A stretch of DNA of 64,000 nucleotides from CAYUCJ01 sp049282265 (GCA_049282265.1 JBAPTR010000199.1:1-64000), one strand, 5' to 3'. Shown: positions 42,755 to 53,088, counted from the first letter of the stretch. The notes: generated by a model not told the origin, from the sequence alone. Program-made: numbers and translations.

Positions 42755-43941
42755 GTCCACCTTTCATTTCCAATTTGACGACCTTTTGCAAAGTCATTAA
42801 ATCTCTCCCTTACCAATTCGAAGAATCCTTCCTCACCGTCCAACAAGGCAAACTCAATATCCAGATAGCCTATGGCAGATTCTCCAGGACGTGCGGCATG
42901 AATCTTGACCCAGTCTTTTGCCGTCGTAACAGCGTAATGGGCCTTCAGTGTTTCCCTCTTGATGAGGAGGGCATGAATCTCCTCAAATTCATAGCGATGA
43001 TGGTCACCAAAGGCCTTGAAATACACGATTTCCGCGCCCAGATTCTCCAGGGTCTCCCTGAAATACTCCGGGTGGGCTATCCCCGCGAAAGCGACAATTC
43101 GCTTTCCCTCAAGCATCCCGGCCTCGAATCGATCGCCGCTTTCAGGAAAAACAACCTTTACAGCAACATGGTCGCTCCGAAAAATGGGAACCCCTGGAAA
43201 TCGGGCGGTTGTCAGACGCCCGGAACTCAGCTCCCCACTGCTCCTCCTGTTATGGGTCAGGATACAGCAATCGGCCCTTTCCAATTGCTCGATGGGTTCC
43301 CTGAGAGGCCCCCTGGGCAAAAGGCAACCGTTCCCAATTGGATTCGTTGCATCCAGGAGGACAATATTCAGGTCCCGTTCAAGTTCCAGGTGTTGAAACC
43401 CGTCGTCGAGGATCAGAAAATCGGAGGATAGTTTTTTAATCACCCACATACCGGCATCGAAACGGTTCTTTGAAACGATGACCGGTACGCCCGTCAGGCT
43501 CCGGGCCAACAGATAGGGCTCATCACCGCTCTTTTCCGGTGAAGACTTGATCTCCCTGCCGTCTGAAACCTCAAGTACCCGTCCTTCAAAATGGCCACCA
43601 TATCCCCTTGAAAGAACGGCAGGCCGGTGCCCCCGATCCAATGCCCATCTGGCGAGCATCTGCACGGCAGGGGTTTTTCCGGTGCCTCCGGAGCTAATAT
43701 TCCCGATGCTGACTACAAAAACAGGGAGCGTCTTCTTTTTCAAAAACCCGTGCCTGTATCCCCAGAGGCGCATTCTTACCCCACAACTGTAAAAGGCCGA
43801 AAGGGCTTTCAAAAAACACCTGAAAAGGCCGCCTTCATCGTCACGGTGAATTCGTGACCAGTTATACCCCCATTTCTGCATCAGCTGTTGTTTAATTTTC
43901 CTTAAGACTCTTGATAATAAGAACGCCATGATAATTTTCAC
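42739..43941 (-). CDS. lpxK: Tetraacyldisaccharide 4'-kinase LpxK
   Basis: Membrane-associated kinase phosphorylating the 4' position of the lipid A disaccharide. The Walker A ISSGGTGKTP, the LSRGYGG and GDEPYLLAR segments and DDGFQHLEL are diagnostic. About 75 residues precede the P-loop; the first 40 or so, basic and partly hydrophobic, are longer than in E. coli. It shares ATGA with the end of waaA. No other 4'-kinase is in the window. Confidence 0.94.
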   Translation of the reverse strand: MKIIMAFLLSRVLRKIKQQLMQKWGYNWSRIHRDDEGGLFRCFLKALSAFYSCGVRMRLWGYRHGFLKKKTLPVFVVSIGNISSGGTGKTPAVQMLARWALDRGHRPAVLSRGYGGHFEGRVLEVSDGREIKSSPEKSGDEPYLLARSLTGVPVIVSKNRFDAGMWVIKKLSSDFLILDDGFQHLELERDLNIVLLDATNPIGNGCLLPRGPLREPIEQLERADCCILTHNRRSSGELSSGRLTTARFPGVPIFRSDHVAVKVVFPESGDRFEAGMLEGKRIVAFAGIAHPEYFRETLENLGAEIVYFKAFGDHHRYEFEEIHALLIKRETLKAHYAVTTAKDWVKIHAARPGESAIGYLDIEFALLDGEEGFFELVRERFNDFAKGRQIGNERWTWMIR

Positions 43942-45206
43942 GATGGGAGCAACAGGTGCCCAATTTCTGTCATGACACGTTCAATCGCACCTCTGTTTTT
44001 CAACACAAATCTCGCAGCTTTCCCCCCCATGTCATGGGCCAGTTCAGATTCTGCAAGGAGAGGTTTGATCATTTCAAAGAGTTCCGTAGCGTTCCGAACT
44101 CTCTTTCCCCCGCCTGATTGGACCAGATCTTCCGCCATCTTTACAAAGTTTTCGGTATGGGGCCCAAATAAAACAGGACAACCAAAGGAGGCAGGCTCCA
44201 ACAAATTGTGTCCCCCGAAGGGAAGCAGGCTGCCTCCAACAAAACTGATCCTCGCAAGACCATACAGGCGGGCAAGCTCCCCCAGTGTATCGAGGATGAG
44301 AACCTGATAGGGCTGGGGATCGTCTGCCACAGTGGTCTTGAGCACACCTGTGAAGCCGGACGCCTCGGTGAGCCTCTTGATATCGCCGGCACGTTCAATA
44401 TTTCTCGGCGCAATCAGCAGGCGCAATTCATGGAAATCATGGTGAAGTCTTCCGAATGCTTCAAGGATGATTTTTTCTTCTCCAGGATGAGTACTCCCTG
44501 CAACCAACAGGATATTTTCAGAACCAAGCTTGAGGTTGTCCAACCAGGTTTGCCGTTCCGATTCACCCATTGGTCGCATGGGACGATCAAATTTGATGTT
44601 TCCTGACGTCTGAATTTTCTCGCTATCGAGACCAAGCTTCAGGAGACGGTTTCGATCCAAGTCGGATTGCATCATACATCTTTCAAAAGGCTTGAATAAC
44701 CTCTTCGTAAAGGAAGGGACAAGGCCAAAGTTTCTGTGGGCAGAAGGTGATATCCGTCCATTGACCAAAATGCATTTCACTCCATCCCTCTCGAGATAGT
44801 TTATCAGACCCGGCCAGATATCTGTCTCCACAAGGACAAATACGGCGGGACGAATACGATTGCCAACCCTATATATCGACCACCAGAAATCCACGGGCAT
44901 GGTAAAAAGGGTGTCAACCCGGTCTTTCAATTCAGTTTGTGCAAGTGCCATGCCCTGCCGGGTTGTTACGGAGACGACAATTCCCCGTTCTGGATATCTT
45001 CGCCTGAGGGCCTCCACCAAGGGAATAGCCGATATCACCTCCCCCACCGATAAGGCATGAACCCAGATGGGCGGGTCGGAAGGGATTCCATCGGGCAGGT
45101 CCAAGGCCAGCCTCGCCCTTATCCGTTCTCTATCGAAAAAGGGGCTCAGCGGAAGAAAAGCCAAGACAATCAACGTCATAAGAAAATGGTAGAAAATTAG
45201 AAACAT
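43938..45206 (-). CDS. waaA: 3-deoxy-D-manno-octulosonic acid transferase WaaA (KdtA)
   Basis: Inner-membrane GT30 transferase adding Kdo to lipid IVA. An N-terminal membrane anchor (MTLIVLAFLPLSPF) is followed by WVHALSVGEVISAIPLVEAL with the catalytic Glu, a middle domain with ILVNGRISPSAHRNFG, and the donor-binding region VGGSLLPFGGHNLLEPASFG. One or two Kdo residues may be added; sequence alone does not decide. It lies between ntrY and lpxK and is translated with lpxK by overlap. Confidence 0.94.
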   Translation of the reverse strand: MFLIFYHFLMTLIVLAFLPLSPFFDRERIRARLALDLPDGIPSDPPIWVHALSVGEVISAIPLVEALRRRYPERGIVVSVTTRQGMALAQTELKDRVDTLFTMPVDFWWSIYRVGNRIRPAVFVLVETDIWPGLINYLERDGVKCILVNGRISPSAHRNFGLVPSFTKRLFKPFERCMMQSDLDRNRLLKLGLDSEKIQTSGNIKFDRPMRPMGESERQTWLDNLKLGSENILLVAGSTHPGEEKIILEAFGRLHHDFHELRLLIAPRNIERAGDIKRLTEASGFTGVLKTTVADDPQPYQVLILDTLGELARLYGLARISFVGGSLLPFGGHNLLEPASFGCPVLFGPHTENFVKMAEDLVQSGGGKRVRNATELFEMIKPLLAESELAHDMGGKAARFVLKNRGAIERVMTEIGHLLLPS

Positions 45207-45218
45207 ATCGAGTGCGAG

Positions 45219-47480
45219 TCAACTCTTTTTCAGATTTCTGACCGGGAGTTCGATGATGAAACGCGTCCCTTTCGGCTGGTTGTCCTGAACCCTGACAAAA
45301 CCATCGTGATCGGAGACAATAGTGCTGACAATGGCAAGCCCTAAACCGGTGCCCTGTTTCTTGGTAGAAAAATAGGGTTCAAAGAGACGTGACTTATGTT
45401 CCGGTGAGATGCCCTTTCCATTGTCGGCGACCTCTATTCTGACCATTTGAAGAACCTTGTCGAATGAGAGGACTATGGCAATCTCGCCTTCTCCATCTAT
45501 GGCGGCGATACTATTGTCAAGGAGATTTATCATCACCCTCTTCATCTGTTCCCTGTCCAATTCGAGTATCGGGATTCTATTTCTTTCCTGAAAAACAATT
45601 TTGATATTCCTGTGCGCCTCTTTGTAAAGGCTCAGGACTTCCCCAATGACGGCACGTATGTCACCTGGAACCGGGAGGGAAGCAGGCATCCTGGCGAAAT
45701 TGGAGAATTCGTCCACAAGGGTTTTAAGTTCTTCCACCTGCTTGATAATCATTTCCGTACACTCCTGGAATATTTTTCCGTCTTCCTTGTCCAGCAAACT
45801 GCCGTATTTCTTGTTGAGTCGTTGTGCGGATAATTGTATGGGCGTTAAGGGATTCTTTACCTCGTGGGCGATGCGCCTGGCCACTTCCCGCCAGGCGGCC
45901 ATCCTCTGGGCCTTTTGAATCTCACTCAAATCTTCAAAAACCGCAACGAGACCCAGATAGCGTCTGTTGTCATCTCTCAATACATTCAGTGAAACGAGGA
46001 GAGAAAGGCTTTTTACGCTCAGGGATAATCGGATTTGCTTTTTCAGATATCCTTTTCGGAACAGGGTCTTGTCGGCAATGAACTTGTTGACAACCTGGAT
46101 ATATTCCTTTGACAACACCTCCTGGTAGTTCTTACCCACAATATTCCGTGCACGAATATTCAACATCTGCTCGGCAGACTTGTTGATGGTGAGAATCCTG
46201 CCGGACGCATCTGCAGAAACCACACCCGCACCGACATTCGCGAGTACTATTTCCATATAGAGACGCCTTTGTTCCAGTTCTCTGTTGCTCTCGACCAGCT
46301 CTAAATTGGTTTCATCCAACTTGCCTTTACTGGTCTTGAGATCCATGGTCATCTTATTAAACGAATCGACCAACACGCCAATTTCGTCCTTGGAGTCAAT
46401 ATCGATAAAAAAATCATAATCACCTGAAGCGATCCGCTTGGTCCCTTCCGCGAGTTCCTTGATCGGAACGGTTATTCCCTGAGATAGATAAAACCCAAAC
46501 CATATGGACGAAAAAATAATGAGGAGTGTCACAATGGAAAGCGTGATCATATGGCTGATCTTGATCGGTTTTTTGAGCATTTTGAGCTGACGGTATTCCT
46601 GAAGACCCGTGGAAATGGCTTTGAGACGGTTGACAAAAGTGCCGGGAACGAAGCGTGACAAAAAAACCAGGCCCACAACCGCTTTTGACTCTGTTCTGGA
46701 AAATATGGGTACGATTCCGCTCACAAGGTCGCCATGCTTTGAAGATTGGATGTATTGCGAATCCGCCGCCTTTTCAAAGCTCTTTTGCAATATACCTGCA
46801 CTGGGTTCATTAAACAAACTCAGGTCCATCTGGCGATCCTTGGAAATGCTCCTCAATTCCAATTTCCGGGAAAAAACCCTTAAAGAAGCCAGACGATATT
46901 CCTTTCTCTTTTCGTTGAGGAATTTATCAAGCTCCCCCTTTTTCGCAACCAGCATAAACCCTTCGTAGGTGATTACCCTGCTCACATTGTTTCCCAATGC
47001 ATATATCTCGTCCGTGATCCTGTTGTAGTAGTTCTGGCCAACCTCCAACGAATTCTTCAAAGACTGTTCAATCTGCAAATTAAACCAGTAATCAATGGAA
47101 GTGGAAATAAACTGCACTGAAACAAAGAAAAGAATGATGGTGGGCAGCAGCGAAAGGGTAACAAAAGCAAGGACCAGTTTCGTTCTGAGCCTGGCCCCCA
47201 TAATACGCTTTTTCCTTTCAAAGAGCAGCTTGACGAGATTTCTGACTATGAGAAAGAGGAGAAGCAGAAGTAGAATAACATTGATATTGATAAGGGCAAA
47301 AATGAGTATGCTGCTGGAAAATGGGAGTTTCAGGCCCAGATCAAAAACCCTGGTGCCCAGATAGGTCAACAAAGAAACGACAACCGAAAGGAGGACGATC
47401 AGGACCCTCTCTCTTCGCCTCCTCCTTTGATCTCGTTTTTCTGCTTCCAGGTAGCCTTTCATTGTGTCTTGCAGCCTCAA
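45219..47480 (-). CDS. ntrY: NtrY-type membrane sensor histidine kinase
   Basis: Large sensor kinase of 753 residues. Order: three or four N-terminal membrane spans (first near 25-45, a long one near 57-80, then 105-125), an extracytoplasmic region, a further span near 310-330, HAMP (about 330-385), PAS (about 415-515), HisKA with phospho-acceptor His in RRIAHEVKNPLTPIQ, and HATPase with NLLDNSIAAI, VADNGKGI and GTGLGLAIV. The architecture is that of NtrY. Its natural partner is probably the NtrX-like regulator at 5342-6709. It sits 12 bases before waaA. Confidence 0.9.
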   Translation of the reverse strand: MRLQDTMKGYLEAEKRDQRRRRRERVLIVLLSVVVSLLTYLGTRVFDLGLKLPFSSSILIFALININVILLLLLLFLIVRNLVKLLFERKKRIMGARLRTKLVLAFVTLSLLPTIILFFVSVQFISTSIDYWFNLQIEQSLKNSLEVGQNYYNRITDEIYALGNNVSRVITYEGFMLVAKKGELDKFLNEKRKEYRLASLRVFSRKLELRSISKDRQMDLSLFNEPSAGILQKSFEKAADSQYIQSSKHGDLVSGIVPIFSRTESKAVVGLVFLSRFVPGTFVNRLKAISTGLQEYRQLKMLKKPIKISHMITLSIVTLLIIFSSIWFGFYLSQGITVPIKELAEGTKRIASGDYDFFIDIDSKDEIGVLVDSFNKMTMDLKTSKGKLDETNLELVESNRELEQRRLYMEIVLANVGAGVVSADASGRILTINKSAEQMLNIRARNIVGKNYQEVLSKEYIQVVNKFIADKTLFRKGYLKKQIRLSLSVKSLSLLVSLNVLRDDNRRYLGLVAVFEDLSEIQKAQRMAAWREVARRIAHEVKNPLTPIQLSAQRLNKKYGSLLDKEDGKIFQECTEMIIKQVEELKTLVDEFSNFARMPASLPVPGDIRAVIGEVLSLYKEAHRNIKIVFQERNRIPILELDREQMKRVMINLLDNSIAAIDGEGEIAIVLSFDKVLQMVRIEVADNGKGISPEHKSRLFEPYFSTKKQGTGLGLAIVSTIVSDHDGFVRVQDNQPKGTRFIIELPVRNLKKS

Positions 47481-47534
47481 TTGTGATGCCGGGAAGTTAA
47501 AAAGGAAAGAAATATCTGATCATATGGGTTTGGG

Positions 47535-48119
47535 TCAGTACTGGAATTCAACCGTGTACCAATCCGTCTCAAAATCCCATAATGAAAGGAAAAACAATAC
47601 ATAATGCAAATGGAAGGGCAGCTCTATCTTGTCCAATTGCGCCATCATCTCCATTTTGTAGCGAGCATTTCTTTTGAGATTGCTGAGTCTTGTAACTTTA
47701 AGGCCGACGATTTCAGACATAGATTGTTTGACCTCTTCAAAATCCTTTAGGGAAACGATCTGCCCGTTTTTTTCCGTCCGGACAATAAAATATTCCTTTT
47801 TCAGGTTATCATAGCGGACCGTATGACTGACCTTCAAGTCAACAATTTTCTTATCCCAGGCATAATCCCTCCTTTCAATCAGTCTGATAAAAAATGTGAA
47901 AGTGGTTGGGATTCCGTTCTGGATTGCATTGATCATCTGTTTAGTAAAACAATTGCCGACGCTAAGATAAAGCAGCAACTTATCTCTGGTGGTGGTGACA
48001 ACGATATCTTTGAGGCGGGCGTTCTCGGCCAGAGCCGGCATTTCCGTAAGCAACCATAGAAAGGGTAGAAGCATTAGGAATCTTGTCAATTTTCTTTTGT
48101 GAAAGTTTATTCTGAACAT
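47535..48119 (-). CDS. DUF4390-family exported protein
   Basis: Protein of 194 residues with a signal peptide or N-terminal anchor (residues 10-31, RFLMLLPFLWLLTEMPALA). The body begins ARLKDIVVTTTRDKLLLYLSV and shows YAWDKKIVDLKVSHTVRYDNLKKEYFI, which fits DUF4390, a family often found directly before NtrY kinases in proteobacteria. Its function is not known; the constant pairing suggests a periplasmic or membrane accessory to NtrY. It is the first gene of the minus-strand operon read from the promoter at 48250-48278. Confidence 0.82.
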   Translation of the reverse strand: MFRINFHKRKLTRFLMLLPFLWLLTEMPALAENARLKDIVVTTTRDKLLLYLSVGNCFTKQMINAIQNGIPTTFTFFIRLIERRDYAWDKKIVDLKVSHTVRYDNLKKEYFIVRTEKNGQIVSLKDFEEVKQSMSEIVGLKVTRLSNLKRNARYKMEMMAQLDKIELPFHLHYVLFFLSLWDFETDWYTVEFQY

Positions 48120-48249
48120 TGCTCACAGATTAAGGCCCTGGGCAGGGCTGCCCTGATTCTTGCGGATCCTGCACGGAAAAATCTGTCACCCGAAACAATG
48201 ACAAGCAAGCAATATTGAATCATTTGGCAGGAAGTATATTATTCGAAGA

Positions 48250-48278
48250 ATCATAGTGAAAGCATTCTTGAATTGCAA
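48250..48278 (-). promoter_or_regulatory. Sigma-70-type promoter of DUF4390-ntrY-waaA-lpxK-gmhB
   Basis: On the minus strand TTGCAA (48278-48273) and TATGAT (48255-48250) are separated by exactly 17 bases. It lies about 130 bases upstream of the DUF4390 gene in the 293-base gap after lpxC. TTCCCT/AGGGAA at 48393-48410 forms a small hairpin just past the lpxC stop. Confidence 0.6.
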
Positions 48279-48412
48279 GGCGTAAGTCCGTAACGAATAG
48301 GAATGGATAGGACAGCAGACTTTTTCCTTATGCGGAGAAAAGATCCCTTGAAGAGCAGATGGGGCCGGTAAGGCCTGGGAATTTTTCCTTTCCCTAAACG
48401 AAGGGAATTGAC

Positions 48413-49342
48413 TCAGGCGGGCATGGCATCAAGACTGCCGAAGGCGGGTAATTTCAGTTGAATTTCTGCACAATCTTCGGGCGTCTTGAACGAAACGACC
48501 TTCCAGCATTTCTTCTCTTTGATCAGGTTGTTCAACATCTGATGGTTGAGAAAATGTCCGGATTTCTTAATGACAAAATGACCAATGACCGGAGAACCGA
48601 TAAGGGAAAGATCACCAATAAAATCCAGAATCTTGTGTCTGACGAACTCATCCCTAAAACGCAGCCCGTCAGCGTTGAGGATCTTGAAGTCATCCAGTAC
48701 GATGGCATTGTCCAGAGATCCTCCCTGGGCGAGTCCATTTTCTTTCATCATCTGGATATCTTTTAGAAAACCAAATGTTCTGGCCCTGCTGATCTCCCTC
48801 ACAAATTCCCGACCGGAGAAATGCAGGACGTACTCTTGTTTTCTCAACATGGGGTGTGGAAAATCAATGAGGTAGGTTATTTTGAGCTCTTTCGAGGGTT
48901 TCAGGCAAACAGATCTGTTACCGTCTTTAAGCTCAAAACGCTTTTTGATGACAATAAACTTTTTCGGAGAATTCTGTTCCCGGATTCCAGCACTCTTGAT
49001 CAGAAAGACAAACGGCGCCGAACTCCCGTCCATGATAGGAACCTCAGGGCCGTCCACTTCAACAACGGCGTTATCGATGCCGAGGCCGTAAAAGGCGGCC
49101 ATCAAATGTTCTACTGTGGAAACCCTGCAACCATTGTGTCCGAGAGTTGTGGCCAACATGGTGTCCACGACCTGATCGAATTGTGCCTTGATTTTGGGGC
49201 GGCCCGGCAGGTCTGATCGAACAAATCGAATTCCCGTATTGGAAGCCGCAGGCCGTATGATCATATTGGTCTTTTCTCCCGAATGGAGCCCGATTCCCGT
49301 ACACTCAACTTGATTTCTCAACGTCCGCTGTCTGTAATCCAC
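48413..49342 (-). CDS. lpxC: UDP-3-O-acyl-N-acetylglucosamine deacetylase LpxC
   Basis: Committed, zinc-dependent step of lipid A synthesis. The RTLRNQVECTGIGLHSGE start, STVEHLMAA and RHKILDFIGDL motifs are classic. Two starts are possible: ATG 49381 and GTG 49342. With GTG 49342, which has GAGGG seven bases upstream, the catalytic Glu and zinc His fall at residues 78 and 79, exactly as in E. coli, and the other ligands at 236 and 240 (238 and 242 in E. coli). It is transcribed away from mltA and is not contiguous with the main lpx operon. Confidence 0.94.
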   Translation of the reverse strand: MDYRQRTLRNQVECTGIGLHSGEKTNMIIRPAASNTGIRFVRSDLPGRPKIKAQFDQVVDTMLATTLGHNGCRVSTVEHLMAAFYGLGIDNAVVEVDGPEVPIMDGSSAPFVFLIKSAGIREQNSPKKFIVIKKRFELKDGNRSVCLKPSKELKITYLIDFPHPMLRKQEYVLHFSGREFVREISRARTFGFLKDIQMMKENGLAQGGSLDNAIVLDDFKILNADGLRFRDEFVRHKILDFIGDLSLIGSPVIGHFVIKKSGHFLNHQMLNNLIKEKKCWKVVSFKTPEDCAEIQLKLPAFGSLDAMPA

Positions 49343-49729
49343 AATTAATCCCTCGCAGTTTCCACTTTTCCAGCTTTTCATCTTTACTTAAAGCAAGGAT
49401 TATGCCAATAGCTCTCCTTTTGTCTAGTTTTCATATCTAACTGAATTCATTAAAGTATTATAGGCTTCCGTCGCTATCAATTCCCATTGACTCGCTGATT
49501 ATTCCTATGATTGTGTTGAAAACGACACAGTCAAAGAGGCTGCACGTGTCTCGGGCGAGGATTTGAAGAAATGCCGCCTGATGCGAATGAACACCTGAAA
49601 GCATCTGCTCCAGGCAGGGAGATCCACGCTATTCTGCCCTTGAAAAAAAGCCGGCCCTGTATTATGAAAACTTTCAGATCTTTGACCGTTTACAGTTACA
49701 CTATTTCCTTATCGGGGGCCCAAAAGCAA
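49343..49729. other. Divergent region between lpxC and mltA
   Basis: About 390 bases, AT-rich in the part near lpxC. TATAAT on the minus strand (49462-49457) is a good -10 box for lpxC, but no clear -35 lies 16-18 bases before it. The mltA frame is open from 49571 through this region without a convincing ribosome-binding site, so it is treated as leader. Confidence 0.45.
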
Positions 49730-50959
49730 ATGATTCATTTTTCCCTACGACTGAATCGAGCTGTCTGTTCTTTCATTTGGGGAACTGCGATACTCTTATT
49801 TCTCCTTTCCTTCCCGGCTTGCTACCCAACACTCACAAAAGAGGCGAGTCTACCTGAAGATACGCTGAGAAACGTAGAGATATTCTATCCACGGTTTGAT
49901 GACGACATGGGGTTCAAGGCTCTTGCTCCAGCTATCGAGCGAAACCTGGCCTACCTCGAAAAACTACCACCTGAAACCACCTTTGATTATGGAAAAAACC
50001 GGTTTTCGTGTGAACGGGTCATCGAAACCCAGAAAGCATTTCTTCGTCTTCTCTCCCAAGAGACGGAGACAACCCGGATAAACAGGAAAATCCGAAAGCT
50101 TTTCACGATCTACCGCGCCACTGGACGCGTCGGGAACAAGAAAATCCTTTTCACGGGGTACTACGAGCCCGCATTTGAGGCCCGCTTGAATAAAGACAGT
50201 ACCTTTAAATACCCCATCTACAGGATGCCCGACGATCTCATTAAGATCAACCTTTCCCCCTTTGGAAAGAAATACCAGGATGACACCATAGTGGGACGAT
50301 TAGAAGACGGAACCATCGTACCCTATTACACAAGGCTGCGGATAGAAACGGAGAGAATCCTGGCCGGACGGCATCTTGAAATTGCCTGGCTAAAGGATCC
50401 CGTTGACGTGGCTTTCTTGCAGATCCAGGGGTCCGGTCGATTAGACTTGCCCGACGGCAGAACCATGCGTGTCGGCTACAGCGCGTCAAACGGTCGTCCC
50501 TATCGAAGTATAGGGAAATACATGCTTGAAAAAGCATACCTGAAAAGATCTGAGATTTCCATGCAGACGATACGAAAATTCCTTTCAGAACACACTGATC
50601 TGGTGGACGAAATACTAAATTTCAATCCTTCTTACGTCTTTTTCAGAAAATTGGCAGGCAGTCCTCTTGGAAACATCGGCGTCCCTTTGACACCGGGCCG
50701 ATCAATTGCCCTTGACGCCAAACTCTTTCCCAAAGGTGCCTTGGCCTTTATCTCCTGTGAAAAACCCATTGTTGATAGTGATTACAAGATTACCGGCTGG
50801 AAACCGTTTTCGCGTTTCGTCCTGAATCAGGATACGGGTGGAGCCATAAAGGGGGCCGGAAGGGCAGATCTTTTCTGGGGCAGCGGTCGGTACGCTGAGA
50901 TCGCCGCCGGGCATCTCAAGCACGAGGGGGAACTCTATCTTCTAATCAAAAAGGAATGA
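49730..50959 (+). CDS. mltA: Membrane-bound lytic murein transglycosylase A (MltA)
   Basis: Peptidoglycan lytic transglycosylase. From ATG 49730 a basic N-terminus (MIHFSLRLNRAVC) leads into a hydrophobic stretch ending LLSFPACYPT, an imperfect lipobox whose Cys may be lipidated. The MltA domain follows (FTGYYEPAFEA, PYYTRLRIE, FLQIQGSGRLDLPDG) and a C-terminal 3D domain with the catalytic Asp region QDTGGAIKG and GRADLFWGSG. Earlier in-frame starts at 49571 and 49664 add an atypical extension. It converges on glyS with a 22-base gap. Confidence 0.9.
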   Translation: MIHFSLRLNRAVCSFIWGTAILLFLLSFPACYPTLTKEASLPEDTLRNVEIFYPRFDDDMGFKALAPAIERNLAYLEKLPPETTFDYGKNRFSCERVIETQKAFLRLLSQETETTRINRKIRKLFTIYRATGRVGNKKILFTGYYEPAFEARLNKDSTFKYPIYRMPDDLIKINLSPFGKKYQDDTIVGRLEDGTIVPYYTRLRIETERILAGRHLEIAWLKDPVDVAFLQIQGSGRLDLPDGRTMRVGYSASNGRPYRSIGKYMLEKAYLKRSEISMQTIRKFLSEHTDLVDEILNFNPSYVFFRKLAGSPLGNIGVPLTPGRSIALDAKLFPKGALAFISCEKPIVDSDYKITGWKPFSRFVLNQDTGGAIKGAGRADLFWGSGRYAEIAAGHLKHEGELYLLIKKE

Positions 50960-50981
50960 TCCTTTGCCGAAGGGAAAGATC

Positions 50982-53060
50982 TTATATCGAGAGTTTGGAA
51001 AAATCGGCTATGCTCAAAAAGAGCCCTGCGAGATGCTGCAGCATACCTACCCTGTTTTCTTTGAGGGTCTGTGATTCCTTGGTAAGGATTTCAACACCAT
51101 CAAAAAATCCATCCACGGGCTTTCTAAGCTCAACCAGCAGGTCCAGTGCGGCTGTATAATCCTCTCTTGAGACATGCGTTACGATCTGCTCCCTGAGATC
51201 CTGGAGCCTGTCCCAAAGGGCTGTTTCACAAGGTTGTTGAAATTGCCCGGGATCCACTTCAAAACCTTCTTTCTGTTTTTTCAGGATATTGACTATTCGC
51301 TTGAAAGTGATGGCCAGTGTCTCAAACTCTTCCGATTTTGATGCATAGGCCCGGAGCTGATCAAGTCTTGCCCTGATAAGATGAATGTGGTTGAATTCCG
51401 AAGAAATAACGGCCTCGATGAATTCATTTTCATAACCTGACCGGATCATCAACTGCTTGTACCGTTCTCTGAAGAACTGCATGACCTTAGCCAGAATTAC
51501 TCCTCTGTCAAAATCAATCTCCTTTTTCAAAACAGAGAGGCTCTTTGTGACAAAATCGACCAAGGGCAGTTTCCAGCGAAAGGCTTCCAAAATCCTGATG
51601 GTGGCAATAGCATGCCTTCTTAGGGCAAATGGATCCGCCGTACCGGAAGGCTCCAGCCCAACGGCAAAACACCCGCAAATCGTGTCCATGCGATCGGCCA
51701 GTCCCACGACGGCACCGATCTCCGAATCCGGGAGATTTCCTTCTGCTCTTTCCGGGAGATAGTGCTCATAGAGGGCCTCGCAGATTTTCTCCTGATAACC
51801 TTCCAGCCTGGCGTACTCCCTGCCCATGACACCTTGCAAGGAGGGAAACTCCTGAACCATCTGGGTGACGAGATCGCATTTGCACAGCCGTGCAACCAAA
51901 CCAATCTCTTCCCCGCAACCCGGAAGGATCATGGCGCCGAGATATCCGGCAATCTCTTCGAAACGTTTGACTTTTGCATAGGAGGTGCCCAATTGAGCCT
52001 GATAGATCACGTCCTTCAGGTCTTCCAGACACCGGTCCAGGGGTCGCTTTTTATCTTCATTGAAAAAGAAATCCGCATCGGAAAATCTGGCCCTGAGAAC
52101 GCGTTCGTGGCCCTTTCTCACCACATCTACCGAATTGGCAAGCGTGTTGTTGACGGCGACAAAATGGGGCATCAGCTTTTTGTCCCCATCGTAGACGGGA
52201 AAGTACTTTTGGTGTTCCTTCATGGGCGTGATCAATACCGGGTCGGGCAGGCGCAAAAAACCTTCCTCAAAATGGCCGCATACTGCTGACGGGTACTCCA
52301 CAAGATTCGCGACAGTGGCTACTAGATCCGGGTCACGATCTAGTGTCCCACCCACTTCTCCGGCTGCGGCCGTGGCCTTTTCCAGCACCATTCTCTCACG
52401 TTCCATCTGTTCAATAACGACGAATCTTTCTCTTACTTTCTTGAGATAATCCACTGCCCCGGAGACCTGGATGGCTTCAGGGGCCATGAATCGGTGCCCG
52501 TAAGTCAAGTTGCTCGCCTCTATTCCCGCCAATTTGAAGGGAATGATCTCCCCATTGAAAAGAGCAAGTATCCAGTGTATGGGACGTACAAAGGGGAATC
52601 CAACGCTTCCCCACCGCATGGTCTTGGGCCAGGGAATGTCTTCGACGACCTTGGGCAGGGAATGGGATAGGATTTCAATAGTCGGTCTCCCGGTAATTTG
52701 CCGTTTGGCGTACAGATATTCGCCTTTCGGAGTCTGGATGGTCGAAAGCTCATCGATGGAAATCCCCTGTTTCCTGGCAAAGCCCTCCGCAGCCTTGGTG
52801 GGGCGTCCGTCACCATCAAAGGCGACCCCCTTCGGAGGCCCCGTAATTTCTTCTATGATGTCTTCCTGTTCAGTGGCCAGGCCATTTCCCATGAGGATGA
52901 GTCGCCTTGGGGTGCCGAAAGCCTCCAGCTCGCCCTCAACGTTGATCCGGTTTTCCTTCAGCATCTCTCTGGTAATATCCAGAAGGGATTTCAGGCCGCT
53001 TTTCTGGTAATCGGCAGGGATTTCCTCTGTTCCTATCTCCAACAATAATTCGGCTTTCAT
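50982..53060 (-). CDS. glyS: Glycyl-tRNA synthetase beta subunit
   Basis: Beta chain of the bacterial alpha2beta2 glycyl-tRNA synthetase. LLLEIGTEEIPADYQ at the N-terminus, PPKGVAFDGDGRPTKAAEGFARKQG, VNNTLAN and LDRCLEDLKDVIYQAQLGTSYAK are standard. The C-terminal part (about 580-690) is the helical anticodon-binding domain. ATG 53060 (MKAELLLEI) is preferred to 53096 because it matches the usual N-terminus and has GAGAAAG before it; it leaves a 28-base gap after glyQ. Length is 692 residues. Confidence 0.94.
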   Translation of the reverse strand: MKAELLLEIGTEEIPADYQKSGLKSLLDITREMLKENRINVEGELEAFGTPRRLILMGNGLATEQEDIIEEITGPPKGVAFDGDGRPTKAAEGFARKQGISIDELSTIQTPKGEYLYAKRQITGRPTIEILSHSLPKVVEDIPWPKTMRWGSVGFPFVRPIHWILALFNGEIIPFKLAGIEASNLTYGHRFMAPEAIQVSGAVDYLKKVRERFVVIEQMERERMVLEKATAAAGEVGGTLDRDPDLVATVANLVEYPSAVCGHFEEGFLRLPDPVLITPMKEHQKYFPVYDGDKKLMPHFVAVNNTLANSVDVVRKGHERVLRARFSDADFFFNEDKKRPLDRCLEDLKDVIYQAQLGTSYAKVKRFEEIAGYLGAMILPGCGEEIGLVARLCKCDLVTQMVQEFPSLQGVMGREYARLEGYQEKICEALYEHYLPERAEGNLPDSEIGAVVGLADRMDTICGCFAVGLEPSGTADPFALRRHAIATIRILEAFRWKLPLVDFVTKSLSVLKKEIDFDRGVILAKVMQFFRERYKQLMIRSGYENEFIEAVISSEFNHIHLIRARLDQLRAYASKSEEFETLAITFKRIVNILKKQKEGFEVDPGQFQQPCETALWDRLQDLREQIVTHVSREDYTAALDLLVELRKPVDGFFDGVEILTKESQTLKENRVGMLQHLAGLFLSIADFSKLSI

Positions 53061-53088
53061 ATCTTTCTCGTTCAAATAAATGTTGGTT